In this document: piece after piece, positions 24,819 to 34,668 of the stretch
Layout: each line of letters starts with the position of its first letter
Position numbering within the stretch: the first letter of the stretch is position 1
Assembly: GCA_017743695.1 (NCBI GenBank)
Contig: JAGHYK010000002.1
Location: forward strand, 1-43,386
Direction: 5' to 3'
DNA: 43,386 nt
DNA from: Chloroflexota bacterium
GTDB taxonomy: Bacteria; Chloroflexota; Anaerolineae; Anaerolineales; Villigracilaceae
The notes under the pieces: generated by a model
The model's input: the letters and a program-made list of their open reading frames with translations, nothing else
The model's database searches: none
What the model was told of the DNA's origin: nothing
Made by a program: the position numbers and the translations under genes

Positions 24819-26471
24819 ATGACGCTCAAGGAAGCCTATGAACGCTGGAAACGCGAAGTTTTGGAGCCGCTTCTGAGTCGTTACCCGGAGCGAAAGCCGC
24901 GCTTTGAGACTTCCTCCGGGATCGAAATGCCTCGTTTTCTCCTGCCGCCCCACGAAGACCCTGACTACGAGCAAAAGCTCGGCTTTCCTGGGGCCTATCC
25001 TTTCACGCGCGGCATTCAGCCGACGATGTATCGCGGACGCCTGTGGACCATGCGCCAGTATGCCGGCTATGCCACCGCCGAGGAGACCAATCGCCGCTTT
25101 CGTTACCTGTTGGAACAGGGCCAGACCGGGCTTTCGGTGGCTTTTGACCTTCCCACGCAGATCGGATACGATGCCGATCATCCGATGGCGGCCGGCGAAG
25201 TGGGGAAGGTGGGCGTTTCGATCTCCTCGCTGGAGGATATGGAGCGACTTTTTGAGGGCATTCCGCTGGCGAAAGTCTCGACCTCGATGACCATCAACGC
25301 CCCAGCCGGCATTTTGCTGGCGATGTATATCGCGGTGGCGAAAAAGCAAGGGGCAGAAATCCGCAGCCTGCGGGGTACGATCCAGAACGACATTTTGAAG
25401 GAATACATTGCGCGTGGCACGTATATCTTTCCGCCGGCGCCTTCCATGCGGCTGATCACGGATATTTTCCGCTTTTGTGCGCGGGAGGTGCCGAACTGGA
25501 ATACGATTTCGATCAGCGGCTATCACATCCGCGAGGCGGGTTCAACGGCGGTGCAAGAGGTCGCGTTTACTCTGGCGAATGGGATTGCCTATGTGCAGGC
25601 CGCCATCGAGGCCGGGTTGAACGTGGATGATTTTGCTCCCCAGCTTTCGTTTTTCTTCAATGCCCACAACCATTTGCTGGAGGAGGTGGCCAAGTTCCGC
25701 GCAGCCCGCCGGCTGTGGGCGCGCATCATGCGCGAGCGATTCGGGGCGCAGAAGCCGGCCTCCTGGCAGTTACGCTTCCATACCCAAACCGCCGGCTCCA
25801 CCCTGACAGCGCAGCAGCCGGAGAACAACGTGGTGCGCGTCACGCTCCAGGCGCTGGCAGCCGTGTTAGGGGGCACGCAATCGCTCCATACCAACAGCAT
25901 GGATGAGGCCCTGTGGCTTCCAACGGAAAAATCTGTGCGCGTGGCCTTGCGCACCCAGCAGATCATCGCTTACGAGTCCGGCGTGGCGGATACGGTGGAT
26001 CCGCTGGCCGGTTCGTATCTGATCGAGTATCTCACGGATGAGATCGAGCGTCGGGCGGAGGAGTACATCCGCAAAATTGACGAGATGGGCGGCGCATTGC
26101 GCGCTATCGAGCTGGGATATATGCAGGCTGAAATTCAAGAGGCGGCCTATCGGGCACAGCAGGCGGTGGAATCCGGTGAGCAGATCGTGGTCGGGGTCAA
26201 TGCCTTTCAGGTTGAAGAGCAACTCTCCCTGGAGCGGCTGAAGGTGGACCCGCGCATCGAGATCGAGCAGAAGGCGCGTTTGCAGGCCCTGCGCCAGCGC
26301 AGGAATGCCCAACGGGTGAGTGAACTCCTGACCCATCTGGAGAATGCCGCCCGTGGAAGCGAAAACCTGATGCCCCTGTTCATCGAATGCGTGGAAAACG
26401 ACGTCACGCTGGGAGAAATTTGCGGTGTGCTACGCCAGGTTTGGGGTGAATATGTGGCAGAACGGTTTTGA
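24819..26471 (+). CDS. Methylmalonyl-CoA mutase large subunit, separate alpha type
   Basis: Catalytic TIM-barrel subunit (550 residues) that interconverts methylmalonyl-CoA and succinyl-CoA with adenosylcobalamin. Conserved active-site residues are Tyr in [10 protein letters not shown] (Y81), Arg in PPAPSMRL, and His in [10 protein letters not shown]. The Tyr argues for methylmalonyl-CoA over isobutyryl- or hydroxyisobutyryl-CoA mutases, which carry other residues there. No C-terminal B12-binding domain is present, and none is encoded next to it, so the small subunit must lie elsewhere. The ATG directly follows the previous TGA, with GGGAGG upstream. The last codons overlap the next gene. Confidence 0.9.
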   Translation: MTLKEAYERWKREVLEPLLSRYPERKPRFETSSGIEMPRFLLPPHEDPDYEQKLGFPGAYPFTRGIQPTMYRGRLWTMRQYAGYATAEETNRRFRYLLEQGQTGLSVAFDLPTQIGYDADHPMAAGEVGKVGVSISSLEDMERLFEGIPLAKVSTSMTINAPAGILLAMYIAVAKKQGAEIRSLRGTIQNDILKEYIARGTYIFPPAPSMRLITDIFRFCAREVPNWNTISISGYHIREAGSTAVQEVAFTLANGIAYVQAAIEAGLNVDDFAPQLSFFFNAHNHLLEEVAKFRAARRLWARIMRERFGAQKPASWQLRFHTQTAGSTLTAQQPENNVVRVTLQALAAVLGGTQSLHTNSMDEALWLPTEKSVRVALRTQQIIAYESGVADTVDPLAGSYLIEYLTDEIERRAEEYIRKIDEMGGALRAIELGYMQAEIQEAAYRAQQAVESGEQIVVGVNAFQVEEQLSLERLKVDPRIEIEQKARLQALRQRRNAQRVSELLTHLENAARGSENLMPLFIECVENDVTLGEICGVLRQVWGEYVAERF

Positions 26472-28326
26472 TAAAAAGGTAATAAAAAGAGCTCTGTGGG
26501 GATTGTGCTTTTTTGCCGTTTACTCTTTTGTGATCTGGTCGAAGCCTCTCGTTCCCCTTGCTGGTCGGGTGGCCTCGTATTCGGTAGGGTTGTTCCTGCT
26601 GCTCTTCTTCCTGTATGTTTTATCTTTTGTTGCTGAAAGTCGGACAGAGATACCTTTGGGCCTCCTTGTTACTCTGGTGATCGGCGGCTTAACACTTCTG
26701 GATAAATGGGGTTCGGGTTTTTCAGATAATAGCCTGATCGGCGGTCTTTTGCCATATAAGGATGGAGGAAATTACTATATAAGCGCAGAAATGTTATTGA
26801 ATGGCATTAGAATTTCAAGAGGTGGTTCGTCGGCGGCGTGGAGACCGCTTTTTCCCGGTTTCTTTGCAATTTTCTTGCTTCTTACCAGGCATCATTTACA
26901 ATGGGCGCTTGCCCTGATATATGGATGGGCCGGAATTGGGCTTTATCTGGCATCTCGCAGGGTTGCACGTGATTACGGAATTCTGGCAGGCTCCTTGCTG
27001 GCCACATTTTTGTTTTTCTATCTCCAGCCCTCTATTGGCTCTACGATGTCTGAATCTGCAGGTTTCCTTTTCGGATGCCTGTCATTTGTTCTGTTATGGA
27101 GGGCAGCCCAATATCAAAACGCAAGGGAATTCTTAGCCGGTCTCGTTGTACTTACCCTGGCCCTGAGCATTCGCGCCGGCGCCTTCTTCATCTTACCCAT
27201 GCTTGTTCTCTGGGCAGGATGGACATTTCGAGGTACAGGGAAGTTCTCTATGCGTTGGGCTGGCATAGCTGTCCTGGTTTCTGCCGCCGCTTTTGTTACG
27301 ATGAATGTGATTTACCCGCGCCTGGTCGTGGAGAGAGGGGTGATAGCCTTCGGAAATTTTGCTTATACCCTTTTTGGACAGGTGCGAGGGGGGACAGGCT
27401 GGAATTCTGCCATCAAGATCGTGGGAACAACAGACCCTGAACCGATTATGCAAGAAACGCTCCGGTTTTTTCGGCAGCATCCCTTGAGTTTTTTCATTGG
27501 GGCAGCAAAATCTTACCGGGATTTTTTCTTTACCGAGATCGGATTGTTCCAGTTTATGAGTGACCCCAAAGAGGGTCTGATCGGCAAATTGTTCTGGATA
27601 GCTGCCCTCCTGCTCTTTGGCGCTGGCATCATTAGGGCATGGCGTTTCTGGAAAGTCAATCCGGTTTTTTCCTTTTTGCTTGCCTGCCTGATTGGCGTCT
27701 TCTTTTCCGTTCCTTTCCTGCCGCCGATAGACGGTGGGAGCAGATTTTACGCCAGTTCAATGGTATTCTCGCTCGCTCTCCCAGCGCTGGCTTTGCCATT
27801 TGAGCTACCGATAGCACTTCCCTTTCAGTCCCATCCGCTCGCAAACCGTGATAAGCATATTTCGTACTTCGCTATATTTTCCTTCTCAGCCGTCGTTGTC
27901 CTGGTTATTTTTCCGATCCTGATATTGCACTTTTCTTCCCCATCTCTTTTCTCCGCTCCAACCTGCTCAGAGAATTTGCGACCTTTTGTTGTAAAACTTT
28001 ATCCGGGCTCGTATCTTGACCTGGTCAAAGCAGGAGATTGTGGCTTTGCGCCAGATATCTGTATGCCCGACTTTATAAAGAATTGTACAGAATTAAAAAC
28101 AGATGATTTCTATCAGGAAATTGTATCTATCGCTGATCAGAAAAATGCGCTGAGAATGACCCTGGCCTTGAATCTTCTAAATGGCAATGCTTTCTACCTG
28201 ATAGGCACCCCTGAACAGTTGGATATTTCGGCCCCAGGACAGATTTTGGCAGGATGCGCTGTATACATTCGAACCAGAACTCAATATATCTACTTGATTC
28301 AAAGTAGTAAACTATATCGCAAATAA
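26452..28326 (+). CDS. Polytopic membrane protein, GT-C-like
   Basis: A 624-residue protein with about 11-12 hydrophobic helices and an Asp-bearing first loop ([20 protein letters not shown]) that recalls GT-C lipid-linked glycosyltransferases. The fold is an inference and no family motif is conclusive. A soluble C-terminal part with several cysteines lies after about residue 505. Base use differs from its neighbours: lines such as 26761-26820 and 28081-28140 are only about 30-32% GC by hand count, against roughly 55-60% around it. This suggests horizontal acquisition or relaxed selection. The ATG at 26452 follows GGGGTGAAT and overlaps the mutase by 20 nt; an in-frame start at 26425 is less likely. 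Confidence 0.65.
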   Translation: MWQNGFDKKVIKRALWGLCFFAVYSFVIWSKPLVPLAGRVASYSVGLFLLLFFLYVLSFVAESRTEIPLGLLVTLVIGGLTLLDKWGSGFSDNSLIGGLLPYKDGGNYYISAEMLLNGIRISRGGSSAAWRPLFPGFFAIFLLLTRHHLQWALALIYGWAGIGLYLASRRVARDYGILAGSLLATFLFFYLQPSIGSTMSESAGFLFGCLSFVLLWRAAQYQNAREFLAGLVVLTLALSIRAGAFFILPMLVLWAGWTFRGTGKFSMRWAGIAVLVSAAAFVTMNVIYPRLVVERGVIAFGNFAYTLFGQVRGGTGWNSAIKIVGTTDPEPIMQETLRFFRQHPLSFFIGAAKSYRDFFFTEIGLFQFMSDPKEGLIGKLFWIAALLLFGAGIIRAWRFWKVNPVFSFLLACLIGVFFSVPFLPPIDGGSRFYASSMVFSLALPALALPFELPIALPFQSHPLANRDKHISYFAIFSFSAVVVLVIFPILILHFSSPSLFSAPTCSENLRPFVVKLYPGSYLDLVKAGDCGFAPDICMPDFIKNCTELKTDDFYQEIVSIADQKNALRMTLALNLLNGNAFYLIGTPEQLDISAPGQILAGCAVYIRTRTQYIYLIQSSKLYRK

Positions 28327-28392
28327 GATTATCATAAATAGAGATGGGCGAAAAAGTGTAACCGAAGGTGGCTATTCAGACAGGAGTTCTTT

Positions 28393-30513
28393 ATGCAAAA
28401 ATTCGGTCGCTATGAAATTCGGGGTGAGCTGGGGAGGGGCGGCATGGCCACGGTCTATCGTGCCTATGATCCGCTCTTTGAACGCGAAGTAGCCATCAAA
28501 GTCCTGCCGGCCTCTTTCACCGACGATCCCCAGTTCCGCAAGCGCTTTGAGCGCGAGGCGCGCATCGTGGCCAGACTGGAGCACCCGGCGGTCGTGCCGG
28601 TTTACGATGTCGGTGAAGAAGACGGGCAGCCTTTTTTCGTCATGCGCTACATGAGCGGCGGCTCCCTGGCCGACCGCTTGAAAAAAGGCCCTCTTTCGCT
28701 TCAGGAAACGCTACGCTTGCTCGAACATCTAGGCCCTGCTCTGGATGAGGCGCACCGGAAGGGCATCGTCCATCGCGATCTCAAGCCGGCCAATATCCTC
28801 TTCGATGCTTCTGGCCTGCCCTACCTTTCGGATTTCGGCATTGCCAAGATTGTGAGTGGGAGCCAGCAAACAACCCTGACCGGCGATCTGATCGTCGGTA
28901 CACCGGCCTATATCAGCCCGGAACAGGCGAAAGGGGAAGCGGTGGACGGGCGAAGCGATATTTATTCCCTGGGGGCGATCCTGTATCACATGCTCAGTGG
29001 GCAGCCACCCTATCAGGCAGATACGCCGATGAGCCTGGCCCTGAAACACATCACCGAGCCACCCCCCGACATTTTGCAGGTCAATCCTTCCCTGCCTCCT
29101 GCTGTTGCTGCGCTCATCCGTAAGGCGATGGCCAAGGACCCCAACGAACGCTTCAGCACCGCGGGCGAACTGGTCGCCGCCCTGCGCCAGGTCGTAGAAG
29201 GAAAAACGCCCGCATTTCTGATGGAGACGGCACCTACCCTGAATATGCCGGCGACGGTAGCGGCTCAACGCCCCTCTGCGACCGCGCCGAAAGCCTTCCC
29301 TTTCTGGACGCTCCTCCTCGCGGGCGCGCTGCTTTTGATCGTGGGGATCGGCGTGTGGCTGGGGACAGGCATGTTACGACGCGCCTCCCCTCGCGGCGCG
29401 GCCACGCCTTCTTCCCCGGCTCCCGCAGCCACTCTCCCTTCCGCGCCTGCGCCGCAAGCGACGACCCCGGCGCCCAACCTGCCCCCTGAAGCTCCTTCCC
29501 CGACTGTGGCTCCAACCCCGGCCTTCACCGAGACTGTATCCCCCTCACCGACAGCCACTCCCTACCAGCCTCCGATCATCGGAGGAGCGGATGCGGTTGC
29601 GCTGGTGGCTTCCAACGAAATCTGGCTCGCTTCCCTGGATGGGGAAAAAGTGGAGCAACTGACGAATGACGGCGCACAAAAGCGCAACCTGAGCTGGTTG
29701 CCAGACCACAAGCACTTGCTGTATGTGACCGGGCGATGTATCAACCTCCTTGACGTGGAAAGCCGCGAGAATCGCACGATCACCTGCATCGAAGGGGCGG
29801 GACTGCTGGAGGCGGTGCGCCCTTCGCCGGATGGTCGGTGGCTGGCCTTGAGCGTGGATCGAGAGCTGTACATCGTGCCCTTCGACTTGCAGGCGCTCGA
29901 ACGCATTCGTCAGCGTCAGGGACTGCGCGCGTTGATTGATACCAGAGGCTGTTTGTTCTATAACCAGATAGCCGTCAAGGATATGCACTGGCCGCGCCAG
30001 GGGTGGAAGCTGGCGCTCCAGGTCCTCGGGGTGAGCGGCTCGCGTCGGGTGGATGCGATTGTGCTCTACGATTTCCGCGATTGCAAAGCCGGTATGCCAT
30101 TCAAACTGGACGAGTTCCCGGCGGAGCGATTCGCGATCAGCGGCTATGGTGAGCACCCGCTGATCCCCTCCTTTGACTGGGATGGGGAGACGCTCTTCGT
30201 GCTCAACGGATTCCGCCGTAACGATGGCTTCGGCGACCTGTATGAGTACAACGCGGAGCTTCGCAAAGGTCGCCAGATCAACCCGCTGGGCGTATGCTGC
30301 TATCGGGATGCGCGCTGGAGCCCGGATGGTCGCTATCTGATCTTTGCGTTTCAGGATATTCGTCAGGGGCCGGAGGGGAGAATCGAGGTATATTATGTGC
30401 AGTATGGTACAATCGGCTCTGGGATGCAGTACACACCTCTGGCCCTGCCTCCCTTCTTCAGCCGTCCCGATGAAAAACCGCAGTTTGCATTGCGTCCGGT
30501 AGCGCAACCATGA
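28393..30513 (+). CDS. Ser/Thr protein kinase with extracellular propeller-like domain
   Basis: A single-pass membrane kinase (706 residues). The PknB-type kinase domain has GRGGMATVY at residues 15-22, Lys36 in VAIKVLP, H127-R128-D129 in HRDLKPAN, D147-FG, and YISPEQAK. A transmembrane helix lies near residues 302-325 and is followed by a Pro/Thr/Ala-rich linker. The C-terminal outside part (from about 395) has WD/TolB-like blades (VRPSPDGRWLALS, ARWSPDGRYLIFA) rather than PASTA repeats. AGGAG precedes the ATG. The stop overlaps the antiporter start. Ligand and substrates are unknown; the antiporter is an attractive target. Confidence 0.9.
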   Translation: MQKFGRYEIRGELGRGGMATVYRAYDPLFEREVAIKVLPASFTDDPQFRKRFEREARIVARLEHPAVVPVYDVGEEDGQPFFVMRYMSGGSLADRLKKGPLSLQETLRLLEHLGPALDEAHRKGIVHRDLKPANILFDASGLPYLSDFGIAKIVSGSQQTTLTGDLIVGTPAYISPEQAKGEAVDGRSDIYSLGAILYHMLSGQPPYQADTPMSLALKHITEPPPDILQVNPSLPPAVAALIRKAMAKDPNERFSTAGELVAALRQVVEGKTPAFLMETAPTLNMPATVAAQRPSATAPKAFPFWTLLLAGALLLIVGIGVWLGTGMLRRASPRGAATPSSPAPAATLPSAPAPQATTPAPNLPPEAPSPTVAPTPAFTETVSPSPTATPYQPPIIGGADAVALVASNEIWLASLDGEKVEQLTNDGAQKRNLSWLPDHKHLLYVTGRCINLLDVESRENRTITCIEGAGLLEAVRPSPDGRWLALSVDRELYIVPFDLQALERIRQRQGLRALIDTRGCLFYNQIAVKDMHWPRQGWKLALQVLGVSGSRRVDAIVLYDFRDCKAGMPFKLDEFPAERFAISGYGEHPLIPSFDWDGETLFVLNGFRRNDGFGDLYEYNAELRKGRQINPLGVCCYRDARWSPDGRYLIFAFQDIRQGPEGRIEVYYVQYGTIGSGMQYTPLALPPFFSRPDEKPQFALRPVAQP

Positions 30514-31739
30514 TGACATCTTTCCTGCAACTTTCGTTTGCCCTGGTGATCATGCTGTTGGCCGCCAAGTTCGCCGGCTATCTCAGTATGCGCCTGCGTC
30601 AGCCAGCGGTGCTGGGGGAGATTCTGGTCGGCATCCTGCTTGGCCCCACGGTGGTGGATTTGCTCCATCTGCCGTTTCTCGATCCCTCTCTCAAGCACAT
30701 TTTGCATGATCTTGCGGAGATGGGGGTGATGCTCCTGATGTTCCTGGCGGGTCTGGAGTTACACTTCCGGGAGCTATCGCAAAATCTGCGCGTGGCTGCG
30801 TTCAGTGGTAGTCTGGGGGTGGCCTTGCCTGTCCTGGGAGGCTGGGGGATCGGACGCCTGTTTGGGCTGGATCATCGGGCCGCGATATTCCTCGGCCTGA
30901 TTCTGGCTGCCACCAGCGTCAGCATCTCAGCGCAAACGCTGATGGAACTTGGACGCCTGCGCTCACGGGTTGGCCTGGGCCTGATGGGCGCTGCGGTGCT
31001 GGATGACATTCTGGCCATTCTTCTGCTCTCCGTTTTCCTGGCGACCCTCACCGGGACAGGAGACTGGCTTGCTATGCTCGGTATTCTCCTGCGAATGCTC
31101 CTTTTCCTGGCGCTGGCTTTCGCTTTTGGCCTCTGGATGATGCCCGGCTGGATCAAAAAGGTGGATCGTTTGCCCATCAGCCAGGGAACGCTGGCCCTGG
31201 CCATCAGCATCATGCTGACCTATGGCCTGGCCGCGGAGACGATTGGCCATTTGGCCCCCATCACCGGGGCGTTCCTGGCCGGCCTGTTGCTGGGGCGCAC
31301 CGATCAGAAAGAGAAAATCGTGGAGGGCGTTCACACGCTGGCCTACGGCCTCTTCGTGCCGATTTTCTTCATCAACATCGGCCTCTCTGTGAATGGCCGG
31401 CAACTTCATCCGCAGATGTTCTGGTTTGCGCTGGCGGTGATTGGGATTGCGATAGTGGCAAAATGGCTCGGCGCGGGGTTGGGGGCTTACGTGGGAGGCC
31501 TTTCGCTCCGGGAGGCTGTTCAACTGGGAGCAGGCATGATCTCCCGCGGTGAAGTAGGGTTGATCATGGCAAGCGTCGGCGCTCCTTATCAACTGGTCAC
31601 GGAAGAAGAATTTGCCGTGGTGGTCATCATGGTGCTGATAACGACGCTGATCACACCCGTTCTCTTACGAAGCCTGTTCAGTGCGCATTCAAAGCCTTCA
31701 ACGACTGCTGTGCCTCATGAGTCCAGGGAGGATGCCTGA
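30510..31739 (+). CDS. Kef/CPA2-type cation:proton antiporter
   Basis: A 409-residue integral membrane antiporter. It has about 12 helices and the typical LDDILAI (DD motif) near residue 160, as well as GEILVGILLGP at the N-terminal re-entrant region and ITGAFLAGLLLGRT. It probably exchanges K+ or Na+ for H+. It lacks the C-terminal RCK/TrkA-N domain of Kef proteins, so regulation may come from the coupled kinase or the small protein that follows. Two ATGs (30510 and 30513) are possible; 30510 overlaps the kinase stop. Confidence 0.9.
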   Translation: MMTSFLQLSFALVIMLLAAKFAGYLSMRLRQPAVLGEILVGILLGPTVVDLLHLPFLDPSLKHILHDLAEMGVMLLMFLAGLELHFRELSQNLRVAAFSGSLGVALPVLGGWGIGRLFGLDHRAAIFLGLILAATSVSISAQTLMELGRLRSRVGLGLMGAAVLDDILAILLLSVFLATLTGTGDWLAMLGILLRMLLFLALAFAFGLWMMPGWIKKVDRLPISQGTLALAISIMLTYGLAAETIGHLAPITGAFLAGLLLGRTDQKEKIVEGVHTLAYGLFVPIFFINIGLSVNGRQLHPQMFWFALAVIGIAIVAKWLGAGLGAYVGGLSLREAVQLGAGMISRGEVGLIMASVGAPYQLVTEEEFAVVVIMVLITTLITPVLLRSLFSAHSKPSTTAVPHESREDA

Positions 31740-31741
31740 AT

Positions 31742-32095
31742 ATGTATCTTTTGCTGTTTGTGCTCCATGATCCCTCGAAACTGGAAGACCTGCTGGATGC
31801 CTGGGAAAACGAAGGCGTCCGGCGTGTGACCCTCCTCTTCAGCACCGGGCTGGGGCGTTTGCGTTACATCAAGGGCTTGCGGGATGATCTGCCCCTGATC
31901 CCTTCGCTGGAAGACTTTTACCAGCACGAAGATCGCTTCAGTCGCACGCTGTTCACGGTGATCCCGGATATGGACGTGGCGCAAAGGTTGCTGCGCGCCA
32001 CCACTGCGGTCGTGGGCGATCTCTCGCAGCCTAACACCGGCCTGATGCTCGTCCTGCCACTGGTTCAGGCCTTTGGCCTGGAAAAGCAAGAATGA
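31742..32095 (+). CDS. Small PII-like protein
   Basis: A 117-residue cytosolic protein. The pattern is beta-alpha-beta like PII/GlnB folds: LLLFVLHDPSKLEDLLDAWENEGV, then a variable loop, then LFTVIPDMDVAQRLLRATT. The T-loop motif of true PII proteins is not recognised, so the assignment is inference from fold pattern and context. It follows the antiporter by 2 nt. Small PII-like partners are known for bicarbonate and other transporters; here it may regulate the antiporter. Confidence 0.45.
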   Translation: MYLLLFVLHDPSKLEDLLDAWENEGVRRVTLLFSTGLGRLRYIKGLRDDLPLIPSLEDFYQHEDRFSRTLFTVIPDMDVAQRLLRATTAVVGDLSQPNTGLMLVLPLVQAFGLEKQE

Positions 32096-32220
32096 ACGCC
32101 TGGACGCCGGGGCAGGCGATATGGTTGGCGCCTGTCACGACGTGCCACTGCAAAATGCTGTGTTTTTACCGCGGTCAGGCGAAGGATTGGCTTTTGCCCG
32201 CGAGGACAGGGGGCAGTTAG
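32092..32220 (+). CDS. Possible small protein of 42 residues
   Basis: A short frame coupled to the PII-like gene by ATGA. It opens MNAWTPGQAIW and has three cysteines (TCHCKMLC). No ribosome site is evident, and no family is recognised. It may be chance; it is listed because the coupling is typical of genes and the 260-bp gap is otherwise empty apart from a promoter. Confidence 0.25.
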   Translation: MNAWTPGQAIWLAPVTTCHCKMLCFYRGQAKDWLLPARTGGS

Positions 32221-32268
32221 CGGCGCGCAGCGCACCCGCTGACGCGGGCGATGCTACCGCCCAAACCG

Positions 32269-32297
32269 TGCACAAACGGGGATAGTGAGGGTAAAAT
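32269..32297 (+). promoter_or_regulatory. Candidate gpmA promoter
   Basis: TGCACA (32269-32274), a 17-bp spacer and TAAAAT (32292-32297). The -35 matches consensus at four of six positions. A short palindrome, CAGGATG-T-CATCCTG, lies about 25 bp downstream and might be an operator. Confidence 0.45.
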
Positions 32298-32358
32298 TAG
32301 GGGGTAAGGTAGCCTGTGTTCAGGCAGGATGTCATCCTGGATCAACTGTGGAGGCTTC

Positions 32359-33105
32359 ATGTATACGGTGGTTCTGCTGCGACATGGACAAAGTCTGTGG
32401 AATCTGGAAAATCGCTTCACCGGCTGGACGGATGTCGGGTTGACGGAACAGGGCATTCAAGAGGCCATTCAGGCCGGGCGGCGGCTCAAAGAGGCGGGCT
32501 ATACCTTTGACATGGCTTTTACCTCGGTGCTGCGGAGGGCGATCAAGACCCTCTGGCTGGTGCTGGAGGAGATGGAGCTGGAGTGGATACCGGTTTATTG
32601 CTCCTGGCGGCTGAACGAGCGTCATTATGGCGCTTTGCAAGGGTTGAATAAGGCGGAAATGGCCGCAAAATATGGCGAGGAGCAGGTGAAGCTCTGGCGA
32701 CGTAGCTATGACGTGCCGCCTCCCCCTCTGGATTGGGAAGATGTGCGCCATCCGCGCTTCGACCGCCGCTACGCGACGCTGGACCCGAAACTTCTGCCCG
32801 CCTGCGAATCGCTCAAGGATACGCTGGAGCGCGTGCTCCCTTACTGGCATGATGCCATTGTGCCGGCCATCCGCGCCGGTCAGCGTGTCCTGATCGCCGC
32901 CCATGGGAATAGCCTGCGCGCCCTGGTCAAATATCTGGATCAGCTTTCCGATCAGGAGATTGTAGAGCTGAACATTCCCACCGGTATTCCCCTGATCTAT
33001 GAGCTGGATGCTGAGATGCGTCCGCTGCGTCATTTCTACCTGGCGCCGGAAGATGAAGTGGCACGCGCAGCCGCCGCAGTTGCCGCGCAGGGAAAGGCGA
33101 GGTAG
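32359..33105 (+). CDS. gpmA: 2,3-bisphosphoglycerate-dependent phosphoglycerate mutase
   Basis: Glycolytic enzyme interconverting 3- and 2-phosphoglycerate. The phosphohistidine is H9 in [37 protein letters not shown] and the second His motif [10 protein letters not shown] are intact. The length, 248 residues, is standard for GpmA, and the family is dPGM rather than the iPGM type. GGAGG stands 4 nt before the ATG at 32359. Confidence 0.93.
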   Translation: MYTVVLLRHGQSLWNLENRFTGWTDVGLTEQGIQEAIQAGRRLKEAGYTFDMAFTSVLRRAIKTLWLVLEEMELEWIPVYCSWRLNERHYGALQGLNKAEMAAKYGEEQVKLWRRSYDVPPPPLDWEDVRHPRFDRRYATLDPKLLPACESLKDTLERVLPYWHDAIVPAIRAGQRVLIAAHGNSLRALVKYLDQLSDQEIVELNIPTGIPLIYELDAEMRPLRHFYLAPEDEVARAAAAVAAQGKAR

Positions 33106-33110
33106 AGAAT

Positions 33111-33157
33111 GGACAATAGACCGTAGACGATAGACCGTAGAGATAGACGGTGGATGG
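33111..33157. repeat. Heptamer-repeat tract
   Basis: Successive heptamers such as GACAATA, GACCGTA, GACGATA, GACCGTA and, after a short break, GACGGTG run after the gpmA stop. They are related to the tracts at 36090-36150 and, in the reverse sense, 19477-19588. All lie in intergenic DNA just past stop codons or before a gene. Confidence 0.75.
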
Positions 33158-33311
33158 TTCTAATGGAAGCATAAGATGATGGTGAAAATTCTCAGCTATT
33201 TTGCCGGCTTTTATCGTCCGGATCACGATCCGCCTGGGAGCGGCCTGATGCCAGCCGTTGCTCTTTCGTTTAGTTACTCAGTTTCTAAATCTCTACTTTA
33301 TGGAGGAAAAA

Positions 33312-34664
33312 ATGCCCACCCCTCTTGTTTCCAATCGGCGTGCTCCCATTTTTGCGGATGTCCCTGACGAAAAGTGGATGGACTGGCGCTGGCAATTGAG
33401 CCATCGTCTGAACACAGCGGAAGAAATCGAAAAAGTACTCCCATTGACCGACTCTGAACGGCGCGCGCTGAATGCCAGCGGCCTCTTCCGTGTGGACATC
33501 ACCCCTTACTTTATCTCGCTCATCACCCCCGACGATCCGAACGATCCCATTCGACGGCAGGTCATCCCGACCGATAAAGAGCTTGTCCCCTTTACGGCCA
33601 TGATGGAGGATTCGCTGGCCGAGGATAAGCATTCGCCGGTACCGGGGCTGGTTCACCGCTACCCGGACCGCGTGCTCATGCTGGTTACGACGCAATGCGC
33701 CTCCTACTGTCGCTATTGCACCCGCTCGCGCATTGTGGGCAACCCGGCGGCTACCTTCTCGCGCCAGGAATTTGAAATGCAACTGGAGTATCTGCGCCGC
33801 ACGCCTCAGGTGCGCGATGTGTTGCTTTCCGGCGGCGATCCACTGGTGCTGGCGCCGAAAATCCTGGAGGAGATCCTCTCCCGACTGCGCGAGATTCCCC
33901 ATATCGAGATCATCCGCATCGGCTCACGCGTACCGGTCTTTCTCCCCATGCGCATCACCCAGGAACTGGTGGACATGCTCCAGAAATATCATCCGCTCTG
34001 GATGAACATTCACGTCAATCATCCGAACGAGATCACCCAGGAGCTGGCCGATGCCTGTGACCGCCTGACCCGCGCCGGCATCCCGTTGGGGAATCAATCG
34101 GTGCTGCTGGCCGGCGTCAACGATTGCGTACACATCCAGCGCGAACTGGTGCAAAAACTGACGCGCATCCGCGTTCGCCCCTACTACCTCTATCAATGTG
34201 ACCTGGTCGAGGGCGCCGGTCATTTCCGCACCCCGGTCGCCAAAGGCATCGAGATCATCGAGGGCCTGCGCGGGCATACTTCCGGCTATGCGGTGCCCCA
34301 ATACATCATAGATGCCCCTGGCGGCGGCGGCAAAGTGCCGATCATGCCCAACTACCTGCTCAGCATGTCCGATCATAAGGTGGTCATACGCAATTACGAG
34401 GGCTATATCACCACCTACGAAGAGCCGACGGATTACAAGCCCCACGATCCCTCCACCTGCTGGTATTGTCAGCACAAGCGCCCCGAACCCGGCCAGAAGG
34501 GCATCACCGGGCTGCTGGATGGCGAGGATATGTTCATCAAGCCGGCCCACTTCGACGAAGTGCATGATCGGGGTGGCATCCAGCATCGCCTGAAGGACCC
34601 GCGTAAATGGCAACCGCTGGGGATCGGAGAAGCCCACCCCAGTCTACCCCCTGAAGAGGCCTGA
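33312..34664 (+). CDS. kamA: Lysine 2,3-aminomutase
   Basis: Radical SAM and PLP enzyme converting L-lysine to beta-lysine, used in lysine fermentation or as a compatible-solute precursor. The 4Fe-4S motif is C129-x3-C133-x2-C136 (CASYCRYC). The PLP lysine is in DAPGGGGKVPIMPNY. Two Asp residues that bind lysine in the family, in LYQCDLVEG and YIIDAPGG, are both present, arguing against the glutamate-specific relative. A C-terminal CWYC pair fits the zinc site of the family. The ATG at 33312 follows GGAGG with a 5-nt spacer; an upstream ATG at 33300 lacks this. Confidence 0.92.
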   Translation: MPTPLVSNRRAPIFADVPDEKWMDWRWQLSHRLNTAEEIEKVLPLTDSERRALNASGLFRVDITPYFISLITPDDPNDPIRRQVIPTDKELVPFTAMMEDSLAEDKHSPVPGLVHRYPDRVLMLVTTQCASYCRYCTRSRIVGNPAATFSRQEFEMQLEYLRRTPQVRDVLLSGGDPLVLAPKILEEILSRLREIPHIEIIRIGSRVPVFLPMRITQELVDMLQKYHPLWMNIHVNHPNEITQELADACDRLTRAGIPLGNQSVLLAGVNDCVHIQRELVQKLTRIRVRPYYLYQCDLVEGAGHFRTPVAKGIEIIEGLRGHTSGYAVPQYIIDAPGGGGKVPIMPNYLLSMSDHKVVIRNYEGYITTYEEPTDYKPHDPSTCWYCQHKRPEPGQKGITGLLDGEDMFIKPAHFDEVHDRGGIQHRLKDPRKWQPLGIGEAHPSLPPEEA

Positions 34665-34668
34665 GGGA

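Noticed and set aside
32209-32285. Plus-strand frame overlapping the gpmA promoter (part of 32073-32285)
   Set aside because: Low-complexity composition, no ribosome site, and it overlaps the end of the PII-like gene in a different frame.
33176-33367. A 63-codon frame ahead of kamA
   Set aside because: No conserved features and it runs into kamA out of frame; it looks like chance between the repeat tract and the kamA site.
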